Positions 35,755 through 44,399 of a stretch of 64,000 nucleotides of DNA are shown one piece after another. The stretch's first letter is position 1, and every line of letters starts with the position of its first letter. The DNA comes from Bacteroidales bacterium UBA4070. GTDB lineage: Bacteria > Bacteroidota > Bacteroidia > Bacteroidales > VadinHA17. The notes beneath the pieces were generated by a model. That model ran no database searches, was not told the origin of the DNA, and saw only the letters and a list, made by a program, of their open reading frames with translations. The stretch lies in the NCBI GenBank assembly GCA_002383485.1, contig DFYY01000053.1:1-64000 (forward strand), read 5' to 3'. The translations under genes and the position numbers were made by a program.

Positions 35755-35970
35755 CTCATTTTAGGCAAGAGGTCGTACCAGTTAGCAGTAGGCAGTCTCG
35801 GTTGGCAGCTTTCAGCAGGTCATAGACCTGCAACTATTGTAGAACCGGCATATCCGGCACAACACTCACCCGACCCTTCATTGCGGCTGTTCGTTGTAAC
35901 ACCTCCCGCAGGAAGATATCGGACTTCCCTGAATCTCTGAAATGGACAAACGGGTTTACATCTTGAATCG

Positions 35971-36429
35971 TTACACGGTAGTTTTTCCGGCAAGGAATTC
36001 TCTCAGAACCGGTACACTCATAATCTTTTTCTTCCCGGCGGCATCCAGTTTGTATCTTTTGTTACCACCAATCAATGATTCAAAAGGAATATCTAGATAA
36101 CGGTTTAGTATAGTTATCATTTTCAGTGTAAGCGGGCGTCTTCCATTGAGAATTTCTGATGCTCTTGTGTCTCCGCCAAAAAGTGGAGCAATGTCCTTCT
36201 GCATCAGATTCATCTGGTCCATCCTGAACCTTATTGCATCAATCGGATCAGGTGCCTTTTTGGGAAATTGCTCATCCTCATAACGCTCAACAAGTAAGGC
36301 CAGAACTTCAAGTCTGTCTCCCTTAGATGTACCTGGCTCTATCTGGTCGCTCTCAGAATTCATAAGTTCATAAATACTCCCAACCGCAGCCAGATATTCT
36401 TTTTCTGTCTTTATTACCTTAAGATTCAT
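35971..36429 (-). CDS. higA: HigA-type antitoxin (XRE family)
   Basis: 152 residues. The first 60 are helical and acidic (MNSESDQIEPGTSKGDRLEVLALLVERYEDE), as in the YgjM/HigA class. The HTH is at about 73-110 (NLMQKDIAPLFGGDTRASEILNGRR), and a C-terminal extension carries the basic KRYKLDAAGKKK. It should neutralise the HigB toxin and repress the operon. It overlaps higB by 11 bases. Confidence 0.9.
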   Translation of the reverse strand: MNLKVIKTEKEYLAAVGSIYELMNSESDQIEPGTSKGDRLEVLALLVERYEDEQFPKKAPDPIDAIRFRMDQMNLMQKDIAPLFGGDTRASEILNGRRPLTLKMITILNRYLDIPFESLIGGNKRYKLDAAGKKKIMSVPVLREFLAGKTTV

Positions 36430-36730
36430 ATTTCACCTCTTCAGCATCAATTTTATCATATTCCTTATGTGTCCCGAACCAGACAACAAATACTATCCTT
36501 AATTTATACTCAATATCGACTATCAGCCGATATTCATTACCCTTTATATTGAACACAACCCTTTTGGAACTGATTATACTGGCATTCTTATACTTCAACT
36601 TCAGTTCTGCCGCATTATTCCAATCTGAGTATTTCACCTCATATATCCAGGCCTGAACAGCTTTTTGTGCATCACTGTACCTGTGTTTCCTGCAATAGCT
36701 CTGAAGAGTTGCTGCCTTAATAATTCTCAT
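36419..36730 (-). CDS. higB: HigB-type mRNA interferase toxin
   Basis: 103 residues from ATG 36730. MRIIKAATLQSYCRKH, then AVQAWIYEVKYSDW and NEYRLIVDIEYKLRIVFVVWFGTHKEYDKI are the HigB_toxin pattern of RelE-like ribosome-dependent RNases. The longer 118-residue reading has 15 extra codons that overlap the -7 promoter box at 36738-36745, so it is rejected. Toxin precedes antitoxin, the reversed order typical of higBA. Confidence 0.9.
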   Translation of the reverse strand: MRIIKAATLQSYCRKHRYSDAQKAVQAWIYEVKYSDWNNAAELKLKYKNASIISSKRVVFNIKGNEYRLIVDIEYKLRIVFVVWFGTHKEYDKIDAEEVKYES

Positions 36731-36737
36731 CCTTTCA

Positions 36738-36745
36738 CAAAGATA
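36738..36745 (-). promoter_or_regulatory. -7 promoter element just upstream of higB
   Basis: Minus-strand TATCTTTG lies 7 bases before the higB ATG, implying a leader of only a few bases. Confidence 0.5.
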
Positions 36746-36926
36746 CAATAAACTTACCAAATAGGGTAACTGCAAATATAAAAATTCCGATTTAACAGTA
36801 AATTGAGGAAAAATAAAGTATGCTCTGCCAGGTCCGGTTATTCAGCCTGACTGAGATATTACAATGCAACCGGATGCAAAATCCAAAGGTGCAAGCCAGA
36901 ACGAGTCAGTCAGAAACCAATCGTTC

Positions 36927-37880
36927 TCAATATACCCTGAAGCCTGAGAAATAACCTCCTGAGTACACAAACATAGGAAAGCCTGTCGTTTGAACAACCC
37001 AGACTGTGACCGTATTGGAAGAGGAAAGTCTGAGTGTTATGCTGCCATTATATCTTCCAGCTGAGTTAAATGAGTTGAAGAGTACTTCTTCCCTGTCGTC
37101 TATATTCAATATGACTGTTGCATCAGGAGGTATTCTGAGCGAAACATTAAATGAATAAATACCATCAGTCGGGGGTTTGAATTCCCCCAGGGCCGTTTTG
37201 TAGTTTTCACCTATGTTGAAATTTGGCGCTGTGGTAGCATCATCGAAGACAATTTTTACTTTCTGCTCATTAGGAAGACTAACATCTGTGGTATTTACTG
37301 CCCTGAAAGCAACTTCAGTATCAAGTTTCACTGTATTGCCCCCGATAATAGATAAGTCCCTTGTATTTCTGTCCCAGTTGAGTTTCTGGTCATCGCTTGC
37401 CGGGTCACCGGGAGGTCCCTGTATTCCCGGAAGGCCGGCCGGGCCGGCCGGGCCGCGCTCGAGAGATTTGGCGGCATACAGAGCATAGGGTACTGACAGG
37501 AACTGCAGCGTGCCCATTTCAAGAAAGTTATTCTCAAATTTAATATCCACTGTAAGGTAGTGGTTAGCCGTTGACCAGTCTATTTCGCCAAAAGTGCCAA
37601 GTACGGGGTCTCCCTTGCCTATTACGAGGGAGAAGACTCCATACCTCGAAGTGGTGACGTCGGTAAAAACTTCCTGGTAAACAACAGGCCCTGTAGGAGA
37701 TCCAGATTTAATGGAGAATTGGACCTCTATATCAGTGTTGACCAGCTCCTTGCCGCTGTTATCACGGGCAACAGCCTGGTAATTGATGCCCAGGGGGACG
37801 GTCCCCTGCGCCGAGACTGCGTGAGCTCCGGCCAGCAGAGTGAGCGTAACCGCCAATATATATGTCATTGGTTTTTTCAT
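36927..37880 (-). CDS. Exported protein with collagen-like stretch and C1q-like domain
   Basis: 317 residues from ATG 37880, with a signal peptide to about residue 24 (AVSAQ). The N-terminal region (25-150) is beta-rich and begins LGINYQAVARDNSGKEL, a domain common in Bacteroidota surface proteins that carry collagen repeats. A short Gly-X-Y run follows (GPAGPAGLPGIQGPPGDP, about six triplets), then a beta region. The last 130 residues contain FRAVNTT, NIGENYKTALGEFKPPTDGIYSFNVSL, which is the C1q/TNF-like jelly-roll pattern. It is probably trimeric. A longer reading from 37904 overlaps the gene before it. It follows the T9SS-tagged gene by 10 bases. Confidence 0.8.
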   Translation of the reverse strand: MKKPMTYILAVTLTLLAGAHAVSAQGTVPLGINYQAVARDNSGKELVNTDIEVQFSIKSGSPTGPVVYQEVFTDVTTSRYGVFSLVIGKGDPVLGTFGEIDWSTANHYLTVDIKFENNFLEMGTLQFLSVPYALYAAKSLERGPAGPAGLPGIQGPPGDPASDDQKLNWDRNTRDLSIIGGNTVKLDTEVAFRAVNTTDVSLPNEQKVKIVFDDATTAPNFNIGENYKTALGEFKPPTDGIYSFNVSLRIPPDATVILNIDDREEVLFNSFNSAGRYNGSITLRLSSSNTVTVWVVQTTGFPMFVYSGGYFSGFRVY

Positions 37881-37890
37881 GCCATTCGAT

Positions 37891-38418
37891 TTAAAGTCTG
37901 TCAATCTTGAATGATCTGTTGATAACGCCGTCCGTACTGATCACATGTACAATGTAAATACCCTTGCTGTAATGAGCAAAACTGACCTGCTCCTTCCAGT
38001 CGTGATCCGGATTGAGATCCAGTTCTTTTGTGTACATCAGCGAGCCGGGAAGGCTGTAGATATAGATATTATAGTGCCTTGCAAGCACCCCGTAAACCCT
38101 TATTGTGGCCATCCAGGGCCCCTGTGCACTGCTCTCCGTTACCGGGTTGGGAAAGACTTCGGCCCCGTTTCCCTCCCTGTCAGGAAGATCCTGCTTCGGA
38201 ATAAACCTTGGTTGCTGGAATCCCTGCGACAAATTGTAGAATGAGGGTAGTGAGACCTCTACAGCAGTCTCGCCAACTGTCTGCTGGTATGTAAGCCCGG
38301 AATAGGTCACAAGATTACCTGCCGGTACCAGAACCTGGTGCGACAGGTTGTACATCTTCTGCGAAAAGGTTAAGGAGCAGATGAGCAAAAGGAAAACACC
38401 GCCGAACAACCGCTTCAT
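37891..38418 (-). CDS. Small exported protein with T9SS type A sorting domain
   Basis: 175 residues. Signal peptide to about 19 (SLTFSQ). A short domain containing LSHQVLVPAGNL and a QGFQQP segment precedes a C-terminal T9SS sorting domain of about 75 residues: EVFPNPV, YNIYIYSLPGSLMYTKEL, then SKGIYIVHVISTDGVINRSFKIDRL-type end. This tag directs secretion through the type IX machinery. It is probably cotranscribed with the collagen/C1q-like gene. Confidence 0.85.
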   Translation of the reverse strand: MKRLFGGVFLLLICSLTFSQKMYNLSHQVLVPAGNLVTYSGLTYQQTVGETAVEVSLPSFYNLSQGFQQPRFIPKQDLPDREGNGAEVFPNPVTESSAQGPWMATIRVYGVLARHYNIYIYSLPGSLMYTKELDLNPDHDWKEQVSFAHYSKGIYIVHVISTDGVINRSFKIDRL

Positions 38419-38459
38419 ATCAAAGGTCCTTTTGTTTTCAGACCCAAAAATAACACTTT

Positions 38460-40001
38460 TTATACAGAACCGGGCCTGTCGGTTAAGAGTTTAAGGCTTC
38501 TGAGCGGTTCGGCGAACCTGAAGAGGAGTGCCAGAACGGCACCAGTCGCCAGTTGCAGGCCACCTGCTGCCATCCAAGCGAGGCTTGTCCGGCGCAGCAG
38601 CCATCCGGCCGAGAAAGTGAGCAGTAGCATCAGGATGTATGTAATAATCCTTCCGGCACCAGACAAACGGGCCAGGTTCATCCCGGCGCCGGCAGAACGG
38701 GCCAGGTTCATCCCTTCCCCGGCAGACACCGCACCGCTGCCTTCGGTTCCGGCAAACCCGGGCATCGTCCTGCCCACGGCAATCATACAGCCTGCTGCCA
38801 CCAAGGCCTGGGTCGTAAGGGCGGTAATTGCCGCGCCCGCCGGCCCCGCATAAGGGATGAGAATCCTGTTAAGCGCTATGTTTATGATCATCCCCGCAAC
38901 CGTTATTGCGCCAAGCAGCTTAAGCTTCCCGGCAGCGGTAAGAACGGTGCTGAAGATATAGGTCGCCCCTACAGGAACCAGTGTTATCATCAGTAACCTG
39001 AAGGCATCAACGGCACTCTCTGCCGGAGAGGAGTAAAGGAGATAAAGTATCTCCCGGGGGAATGTCGCAAGAGTCACCGCCCCGATCCCCAGGGGGGCAA
39101 GCAGCAGTCGTCCTGCCATCGCGGCAAGGGGACGTATGCCGGCACCGGAAGCAAGCCCTCTGGTCATGATCGGGAGCAGCAATCCCCCGAACATCACCGG
39201 GATCATTGCAAGTGCATCGAAGAGGCGGAATGCCTGTGCATAATTGCCGGCGCCGGTGGCTCCGTCAGGCAGGAGCCGTTCGATCATGACCGAGTCGATG
39301 CGCCAGTAGAGTGTCATGGAGAAAACAACCGCAGCATAGGGCAGGCCTGTCGCGATAATACTCCTTAACAATGCTGAATCAGGCTTAACCCCGGATACCC
39401 CTCCCCTGCGCACAACAATTATGAATGCCATGCACATTACAGCAAAATATGCTGCCGTCTGCGCCCAGATGAACCATTCTATCCTGAATTCCCCTCCTGC
39501 TACGCCACCCCAGAGCAGCACTGCGCAGATTATGACCATCAGCAGCCTGTCAGCCACTGATAGCAGGCTGTCAAGGAACAGGTACTGCATGCCGCTGATG
39601 TTCGACCGCAGCCAGAGTATCATCGATGCCATCACCTGGTTCAGCATCAGCACAAGCAGGAAGGTTATCTGTCTCTGTCCGTAGCCAAGGGCAAAAGCGA
39701 CGGCCAGGGTGACAACGAAATAAGCAGCGGTAAGAAGCAGACGCAGCAGCAGCACGTTCCCGAAGTAGAGCTTCACCCTGGAGGGATCAGCGGAAACGGC
39801 CCTGTTATTGAAGCCTGAGAGCCCCATGTCAAGCAGCAGGGTGAAAAGAACCGAGAAGCTGAAGAGGGAGAAGTAACTCCCATACGCGGCTTCGCCAACC
39901 ACGTTCTGCACAGTACGGTCAATGCCAAGGACCCAGAAAGCCTTGACCAGTATGCTCACCGCCAGGAGAAACAGGATATTGATAAGGAACTTTCGCCTCA
40001 A
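38460..40001 (-). CDS. Polysaccharide flippase (Wzx/MATE-like)
   Basis: 513 residues and 12-14 membrane helices. It begins with TTG (MRRKFLINILFLL); no in-frame ATG lies close and a TGA precedes in frame. Features such as NRAVSADPSRVKLYFGNVLLLRLL and GNYAQAFRLFDALAMIPVMFGG are those of oligosaccharide flippases, which move lipid-linked glycans across the inner membrane. A cytoplasmic loop near 425-455 contains a two-and-a-half-unit 10-residue repeat (SAGxGMNLAR). It is divergent from the glycosyltransferase. Confidence 0.88.
   Translation of the reverse strand: MRRKFLINILFLLAVSILVKAFWVLGIDRTVQNVVGEAAYGSYFSLFSFSVLFTLLLDMGLSGFNNRAVSADPSRVKLYFGNVLLLRLLLTAAYFVVTLAVAFALGYGQRQITFLLVLMLNQVMASMILWLRSNISGMQYLFLDSLLSVADRLLMVIICAVLLWGGVAGGEFRIEWFIWAQTAAYFAVMCMAFIIVVRRGGVSGVKPDSALLRSIIATGLPYAAVVFSMTLYWRIDSVMIERLLPDGATGAGNYAQAFRLFDALAMIPVMFGGLLLPIMTRGLASGAGIRPLAAMAGRLLLAPLGIGAVTLATFPREILYLLYSSPAESAVDAFRLLMITLVPVGATYIFSTVLTAAGKLKLLGAITVAGMIINIALNRILIPYAGPAGAAITALTTQALVAAGCMIAVGRTMPGFAGTEGSGAVSAGEGMNLARSAGAGMNLARLSGAGRIITYILMLLLTFSAGWLLRRTSLAWMAAGGLQLATGAVLALLFRFAEPLRSLKLLTDRPGSV
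38667..38726 (-). repeat. In-frame 30-bp tandem repeat in the flippase gene
   Basis: Two 30-base units, 38667-38696 and 38697-38726, differ at three bases and encode SAGxGMNLAR twice. A partial third unit borders them (38655-38666). Confidence 0.75.
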
Positions 40002-40082
40002 ATCAGTCTGCCTTCAGTTAAAGAATGAATGCCAAATTATAAATTAATTGCCACATTTGTAATCAGGAAGTGGCAGCGAAAG

Positions 40083-41348
40083 ATGATCATTGCAATAAAT
40101 GCACGCACACTCAGGGCAATGCCCCATGACGGTATCGGGTGGTTCACCCTCGAGGTTGTAAGGAGGATGGTTGAGAATCACCCTGAGCACCGGTTTGTGC
40201 TTATCGGAGACAGGAGGTACCACAGGGTGCCGGCGACAAGCGGGAGGCATGACGAGAGTTTGCCGGCTGCGAATGACGTGATACATGAAAGGTTGCCGGC
40301 AAGAGGAGACACTCAGGATGAGCATCTGCGTGCTGCAGATGACAGGAAATACGAAGGGTTTCCGGCTGAAGGCGGGAATATTGAGTATGTGACTCTCCCG
40401 CCCCGGACAATTCATCCTCTGCTCTGGCATGTATGGCACGAATACCTGCTCCCACCCGTGCTCCGGCGTGTTGGGGCGGATCTGTTCATTGCTCCTGACG
40501 GGATGATGCCTCTGCGAACGGACGTGCCCTGCATACCCGTCATCCACGATCTCAATCACGAGCACAGGCCCGGAGACATCCCCGGCCGCGAGAGCCGTTA
40601 CTACCGGCGGCGATTCCCGCTCTTCGCGAAGAAGGCGGAACGCGTGGCAACCGTCTCGCACTTTTCGGCATCAGACATTGCAGAGAAATACGGCATCAGT
40701 CCGGATAAGATCGATGTGGTTCCCAACGGTGTTGCGGACATCTTCACCCCTCCTCTTCCCGGCGAGGCGGAGGAGACGCGCAGGCAGTACACCGGTGGCA
40801 GGCCTTACTTCCTTTTTGTGAGCAACTTCTCGCCTCGCAAGAATATCGAGGCGGTGATCAGGGCCTTTGAGACCTTCAGGCGCAACGGTGCCGGTGATCA
40901 TGTCCTGCTTCTCGCAGGGCGAAGGCTTTATCTGACGCAGGAGATGGACAGGCACCTGGAGGCATCGCCCTATGGCAGGGACATCCTCTTCACCGGCTCG
41001 GTGACCCGCGATGTGCTTCGCCGGCTTTACGGCGGTGCGGAGGCACTGACCTTTGTGCCGTGGCTCGAGGGGTTCGGCATACCCGTAGTGGAGGCGCAGC
41101 GGTGCGGGACACCGTGCATTCTGTCCGACAGCTCATCACTCCCCGAGGTCAGCGGCGGCGCGGCGCTCTGCGTCAGCCCCGCTGACGCAGGTGCCATAGC
41201 CGAAGCTATGGCACGCCTCGTCACCGATGGCGCGCTGCGCCGCCGCCTGTCCACCGAAGGCCATACCAACTCCTTCAGGTACACCTGGGAAACCGCCGCT
41301 GAAGAAATGTGGAAATCCGTCATCAAAGCTACAGGGGGAACCGCCTGA
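40083..41348 (+). CDS. GT4-type glycosyltransferase with an inserted repeat tract
   Basis: 421 residues from ATG 40083 (MIIAINARTLRAMPHDGIGWFT); an ATG at 40029 gives a longer reading that lacks family features. The GT-B fold has the C-terminal PYFLFVSNFSPRKNIEAVIRAFE, FTGSVTRDVLRRLYGGAEALTFVPWLEGFGIPVVEA and LSDSSSLPEVSGGAA signature. Residues 47-101 are five 11-residue repeats that interrupt the N-terminal domain. It forms an operon with rnhB (TGATG overlap). Acceptor and sugar donor are unknown. Confidence 0.88.
   Translation: MIIAINARTLRAMPHDGIGWFTLEVVRRMVENHPEHRFVLIGDRRYHRVPATSGRHDESLPAANDVIHERLPARGDTQDEHLRAADDRKYEGFPAEGGNIEYVTLPPRTIHPLLWHVWHEYLLPPVLRRVGADLFIAPDGMMPLRTDVPCIPVIHDLNHEHRPGDIPGRESRYYRRRFPLFAKKAERVATVSHFSASDIAEKYGISPDKIDVVPNGVADIFTPPLPGEAEETRRQYTGGRPYFLFVSNFSPRKNIEAVIRAFETFRRNGAGDHVLLLAGRRLYLTQEMDRHLEASPYGRDILFTGSVTRDVLRRLYGGAEALTFVPWLEGFGIPVVEAQRCGTPCILSDSSSLPEVSGGAALCVSPADAGAIAEAMARLVTDGALRRRLSTEGHTNSFRYTWETAAEEMWKSVIKATGGTA
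40221..40385 (+). repeat. Five 33-bp in-frame tandem repeats in the glycosyltransferase gene
   Basis: The 165-base tract is exactly five 33-base units encoding 11-residue repeats of the form ExLPAxxDxxx. Units share the core GAxxGxTTGCCGGC near their starts; unit 4 is the most diverged. Confidence 0.8.
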
Positions 41349-41950
41349 TGCTCAAACCGTTCTTCAAAGACGGCATCCTAGAGGCCGGCTGCGACGAGGC
41401 AGGACGCGGCTGCCTGGCAGGACCTGTCTACGCAGCCGCAGTCATCCTCCCCAAACGATACCGCAACAGGGAACTAAACGACTCCAAGCAGCTTACCGCC
41501 CGTCAGCGCGAACGGCTGCGCGAAGAGATCATATCCGCAGCCACGGCATGGTGCATCGCCTCATGCTCCAACACGGAGATAGATTCAATGAACATCCTGC
41601 GCGCATCCATTACCGCCATGCACCGGGCAATAACAGGGCTGGAGGTCAGACCCCTGCTCCTGCTGATCGACGGCAACAGGTTCTATACCTATGAAGACAT
41701 CCCCCATCAAACGGTAATCCGCGGCGATGCCACCTACCTCTCAATCGCCGCAGCATCAGTACTGGCAAAAACGGAACGTGACCACCGGATGGAAGAACTT
41801 GACGCTCTCTATCCCTGTTACGGCTGGCGCCACAACAGAGGTTATCCCACCGCCGACCACCGAAAAGCCCTGGCAGAATTCGGCCCCAGCCCCTGGCACC
41901 GCCTCTCCTTCAATCTCATCGAACGTCAGGGAGAACTTCCTTTCCTGTAA
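41348..41950 (+). CDS. rnhB: Ribonuclease HII
   Basis: 200 residues from ATG 41348, one base into the glycosyltransferase stop. It removes ribonucleotides from DNA. LEAGCDEAGRGCLAGPVYAAAV is the RNase HII signature with the catalytic DEAGRG. Later motifs are the active-site Asp in LLLIDGNRF, GDATYLSIAAASVLAKTERD and YPTADHRKAL with HRLSF. The length is usual. The longer frame from 41309 inside the glycosyltransferase is not needed. Confidence 0.95.
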   Translation: MLKPFFKDGILEAGCDEAGRGCLAGPVYAAAVILPKRYRNRELNDSKQLTARQRERLREEIISAATAWCIASCSNTEIDSMNILRASITAMHRAITGLEVRPLLLLIDGNRFYTYEDIPHQTVIRGDATYLSIAAASVLAKTERDHRMEELDALYPCYGWRHNRGYPTADHRKALAEFGPSPWHRLSFNLIERQGELPFL

Positions 41951-41970
41951 AAGGACAAAAACATGCCCGC

Positions 41971-42004
41971 CCCCGCCGGCACCAGCCTTGACTGCCTGGC
42001 GGGG
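41971..42004 (+). terminator. Weak hairpin after rnhB
   Basis: CCCCGCC (41971-41977) pairs with GGCGGGG (41998-42004) around a 20-base loop. The downstream stretch AACTCCCTTTCTT is pyrimidine-rich but not a clean T-run. Confidence 0.35.
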
Positions 42005-42057
42005 AACTCCCTTTCTTATAAAATGTTAAAATCAGGTTCAGTAAAAACGGATTTTGA

Positions 42058-42065
42058 TATCTTTG
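42058..42065 (+). promoter_or_regulatory. -7 promoter element of the S46 peptidase gene
   Basis: TATCTTTG, a full TAnnTTTG match, 32 bases before the ATG at 42098. Confidence 0.55.
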
Positions 42066-42097
42066 GTCCTTCGCAAAAATTAACAACACAATAAACC

Positions 42098-44248
42098 ATG
42101 AGAAAATTTTTAGCAATTCTTGTTATCCTTGTAACATTCACTGCCTCACAGGCGAGGGCTGATGAAGGGATGTGGCTTCTGCCGCTGATTGAAAAGCTCA
42201 ACATCGGAACCATGACCGAGATGGGGCTCAAGCTGACAGCAGAAGATATTTACAGCATCAACCAGGCTAGCCTTAAAGACGCCATCGTTATCTTCGGAGG
42301 CGGCTGCACAGCCGAGATCGTCTCTCCGGAGGGCCTCCTGCTTACCAACCACCACTGCGGTTACGGCCAGATCCAGAACCACAGCACCGTTGAGCATGAC
42401 TACCTCAACAACGGCTTCTGGGCCATGTCAAAGGAAGAAGAACTCCCCAACCCGGGCCTGAGCGTCACCTTCCTCGTGCGTATCGAGGATGTAACCTCCA
42501 GGGTACTCGGCAAAACCACCACCGAGATGACCGAGGCTGCACGTCGTGATGCCGTCATGTCCGAGAGCTCAGCCATCGCCGCAGAAGCAACAAAGGGAAC
42601 CCATTACAACGCCCGCGTTTCATCCTACTATAGCGGAAACCAGTACTACCTCCTCGTATATGAGGTCTATTCGGACGTGAGACTCGTGGGCACACCCCCC
42701 AACTCAATCGGGAAATTCGGACATGACACCGACAACTGGATGTGGCCCCGCCATACAGGCGACTTCAGTGTATTCCGCGTATACATGAGTCCTGACGGCA
42801 AGCCGGCACAGTACTCGAAGGACAATGTTCCCCTCAAACCGAAACACTACCTGCCTGTATCAATCAAGAACCTGCAGAAGAATGACTTCGCCATGGTGAT
42901 GGGTTACCCCGGCGGCACCACCAGGTACATGACATCATACGAGGTTGACGAGGCGATGAAGATCACCAACGCCAACAGGATAAAGATTCGCGGGAAGCGC
43001 CAGGAGATATGGATGAAGGATATGATGGCCGATCCGAAGGTAAATATCCAGTATGCCTCCAAATATGCAGGTTCATCAAATTACTGGAAGTTCTCCATCG
43101 GGCAGAATGAAGGTCTGACCCGTCTCCGCACGGCAGAAAAGAAAGCCGCCTTCGAGGCAGAATTCATGAAGTGGGTCAATGCAGACCCGGCACGCATCGC
43201 AAAATACGGCGATGCACTGCCGCTGATTGAAAATGCCGTTAAGGGAAGAGCCGAAAAATACAATGCCCTGCAATATATCACAGAGGTATTCAGAGGTTCA
43301 ACCGAACTGATCAGCTTCACCAGCCAGATGACAATGCTCGAGGAAGCCCTTGCATCAAAAGATAAGGAACGGACTGACGGTCTGATCAGCAGGATGAAGA
43401 GAGGTCTCGCAGGATTCTACGAAGAGTACAATTCCCCGACAGACCAGGCAGTGACAAAGGCAATGATCAAGTTGTACAGGGAAGATATTGATGCCGTGTA
43501 CTGGCCTTCGTTCTACAGGCTCATCGACACAAAGTTCAAGGGCAACGTGGACGCCTTCGTTGATAACATGTTTGCGAAGTCGATTTTTGCCTCACAGGAG
43601 AAGCTCAAGGCATTCCTTGATGCACCCAGTCTGAAGGTTCTTCAGAAGGATCCCGCATATGTCGTTGCCAAATCGATCAACGACGTGAGAGCATCACTGC
43701 AGAAGGATCTGGAGGGTTCGTCTGCCGATCTTTCAAAGGGACAGCGTCTCTACCTGGCCGGTGTAATGGAATACCAGCCTGACAAAACGCAGTATCCTGA
43801 TGCCAACTCCACAATGAGGCTCACCTACGGAAAAGTCCTGGATTACTATCCGTATGATGCTGTTCATTACAACTGGTACACAACCCTTGACGGCGTAGTC
43901 CAGAAGTACAAGCCGGGCGATTATGAATTCGACCTGCCGCAGAGGCTGATTGACCTGAATAGCCGCAGGGAATACGGCCGATATGCAGCTCCCGAAGGTC
44001 ACCTTCCCGTATGCTTTATCACGGACAATGACATCACCGGTGGCAACTCCGGCAGTCCTGTCATCAACGGTAACGGTGAACTTATCGGCCTGGCCTTTGA
44101 CGGCAACTGGGAAGCCATGACCGGCAACATCGCGTTTGAGCCTGACCTGCAGAGGTGTATCAATGTTGACATCCGCTATGTACTGTGGGTGATTGACATC
44201 TACTCAGGGGCAGGATACCTGCTCAATGAGATGGATATCAGGAATTAG
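42098..44248 (+). CDS. S46 dipeptidyl-peptidase, DPP7-like
   Basis: 716 residues with a signal peptide to about 21 (QARA). DEGMWLL follows, typical of S46 peptidases. The catalytic His is in LTNHHCGYG (residues 85/86), Asp in the HDTDNWMWPRHTGDF region and Ser651 in GGNSGSPV. Gly669 in LAFDGNWEAM is at the position that separates DPP7-type (Gly, hydrophobic P1) from DPP11-type (Arg, Asp/Glu P1), so hydrophobic preference is predicted. These periplasmic enzymes release dipeptides that Bacteroidota use as amino-acid and energy sources. The gene is monocistronic, ended by a strong terminator. Confidence 0.93.
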   Translation: MRKFLAILVILVTFTASQARADEGMWLLPLIEKLNIGTMTEMGLKLTAEDIYSINQASLKDAIVIFGGGCTAEIVSPEGLLLTNHHCGYGQIQNHSTVEHDYLNNGFWAMSKEEELPNPGLSVTFLVRIEDVTSRVLGKTTTEMTEAARRDAVMSESSAIAAEATKGTHYNARVSSYYSGNQYYLLVYEVYSDVRLVGTPPNSIGKFGHDTDNWMWPRHTGDFSVFRVYMSPDGKPAQYSKDNVPLKPKHYLPVSIKNLQKNDFAMVMGYPGGTTRYMTSYEVDEAMKITNANRIKIRGKRQEIWMKDMMADPKVNIQYASKYAGSSNYWKFSIGQNEGLTRLRTAEKKAAFEAEFMKWVNADPARIAKYGDALPLIENAVKGRAEKYNALQYITEVFRGSTELISFTSQMTMLEEALASKDKERTDGLISRMKRGLAGFYEEYNSPTDQAVTKAMIKLYREDIDAVYWPSFYRLIDTKFKGNVDAFVDNMFAKSIFASQEKLKAFLDAPSLKVLQKDPAYVVAKSINDVRASLQKDLEGSSADLSKGQRLYLAGVMEYQPDKTQYPDANSTMRLTYGKVLDYYPYDAVHYNWYTTLDGVVQKYKPGDYEFDLPQRLIDLNSRREYGRYAAPEGHLPVCFITDNDITGGNSGSPVINGNGELIGLAFDGNWEAMTGNIAFEPDLQRCINVDIRYVLWVIDIYSGAGYLLNEMDIRN

Positions 44249-44257
44249 GCAGAAGGC

Positions 44258-44298
44258 AATAGTGCTGGCATCCTTGTGCCAGTCAGATCTGCACTATT
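44258..44298 (+). other. Nested inverted repeats after the S46 gene
   Basis: AATAGTG (44258-44264) pairs with CACTATT (44292-44298) around an inner CTGGCA/TGCCAG hairpin with loop TCCTTG. GGCAATAG at 44255-44262 can alternatively pair with CTATTGCC at 44354-44361 beyond the terminator. Confidence 0.5.
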
Positions 44299-44323
44299 CT
44301 ATTCCTGAAATTATACCATTCAG

Positions 44324-44351
44324 AAAGGGGTTTCATGCCGGAACCCCTTTT
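44324..44351 (+). terminator. Rho-independent terminator of the S46 gene
   Basis: AAAGGGGTT (44324-44332) pairs with AACCCCTTT (44342-44350), followed by TTC. The loop TCATGCCGG may extend the stem by one or two pairs. Confidence 0.75.
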
Positions 44352-44354
44352 CAC

Positions 44355-44386
44355 TATTGCCTATTGCCTCAAAAAGAGTACTTTTG
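44355..44386 (+). promoter_or_regulatory. Promoter of the marC-rnhA genes
   Basis: TATTG (44355-44359), a 19-base spacer and TACTTTTG (44379-44386). It confirms the MarC start at 44400 rather than the longer frame upstream. Confidence 0.6.
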
Positions 44387-44399
44387 CAAAAATTTCCGC

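Noticed and set aside
35728..35970. tRNA or small RNA in the prfB-higA gap
   Set aside because: Only a GCAGGTC-ATA-GACCTGC hairpin (35815-35831) was found, without T-run or tRNA shape; the gap is otherwise unremarkable.
36777..36926. Gene in the gap before higB
   Set aside because: No start codon with coding context or family pattern on either strand; only promoter-like AT-rich sequence.
44193..44399. Longer N-terminus for MarC
   Set aside because: The region contains a terminator and a promoter, and the family starts at MHLNFLD.
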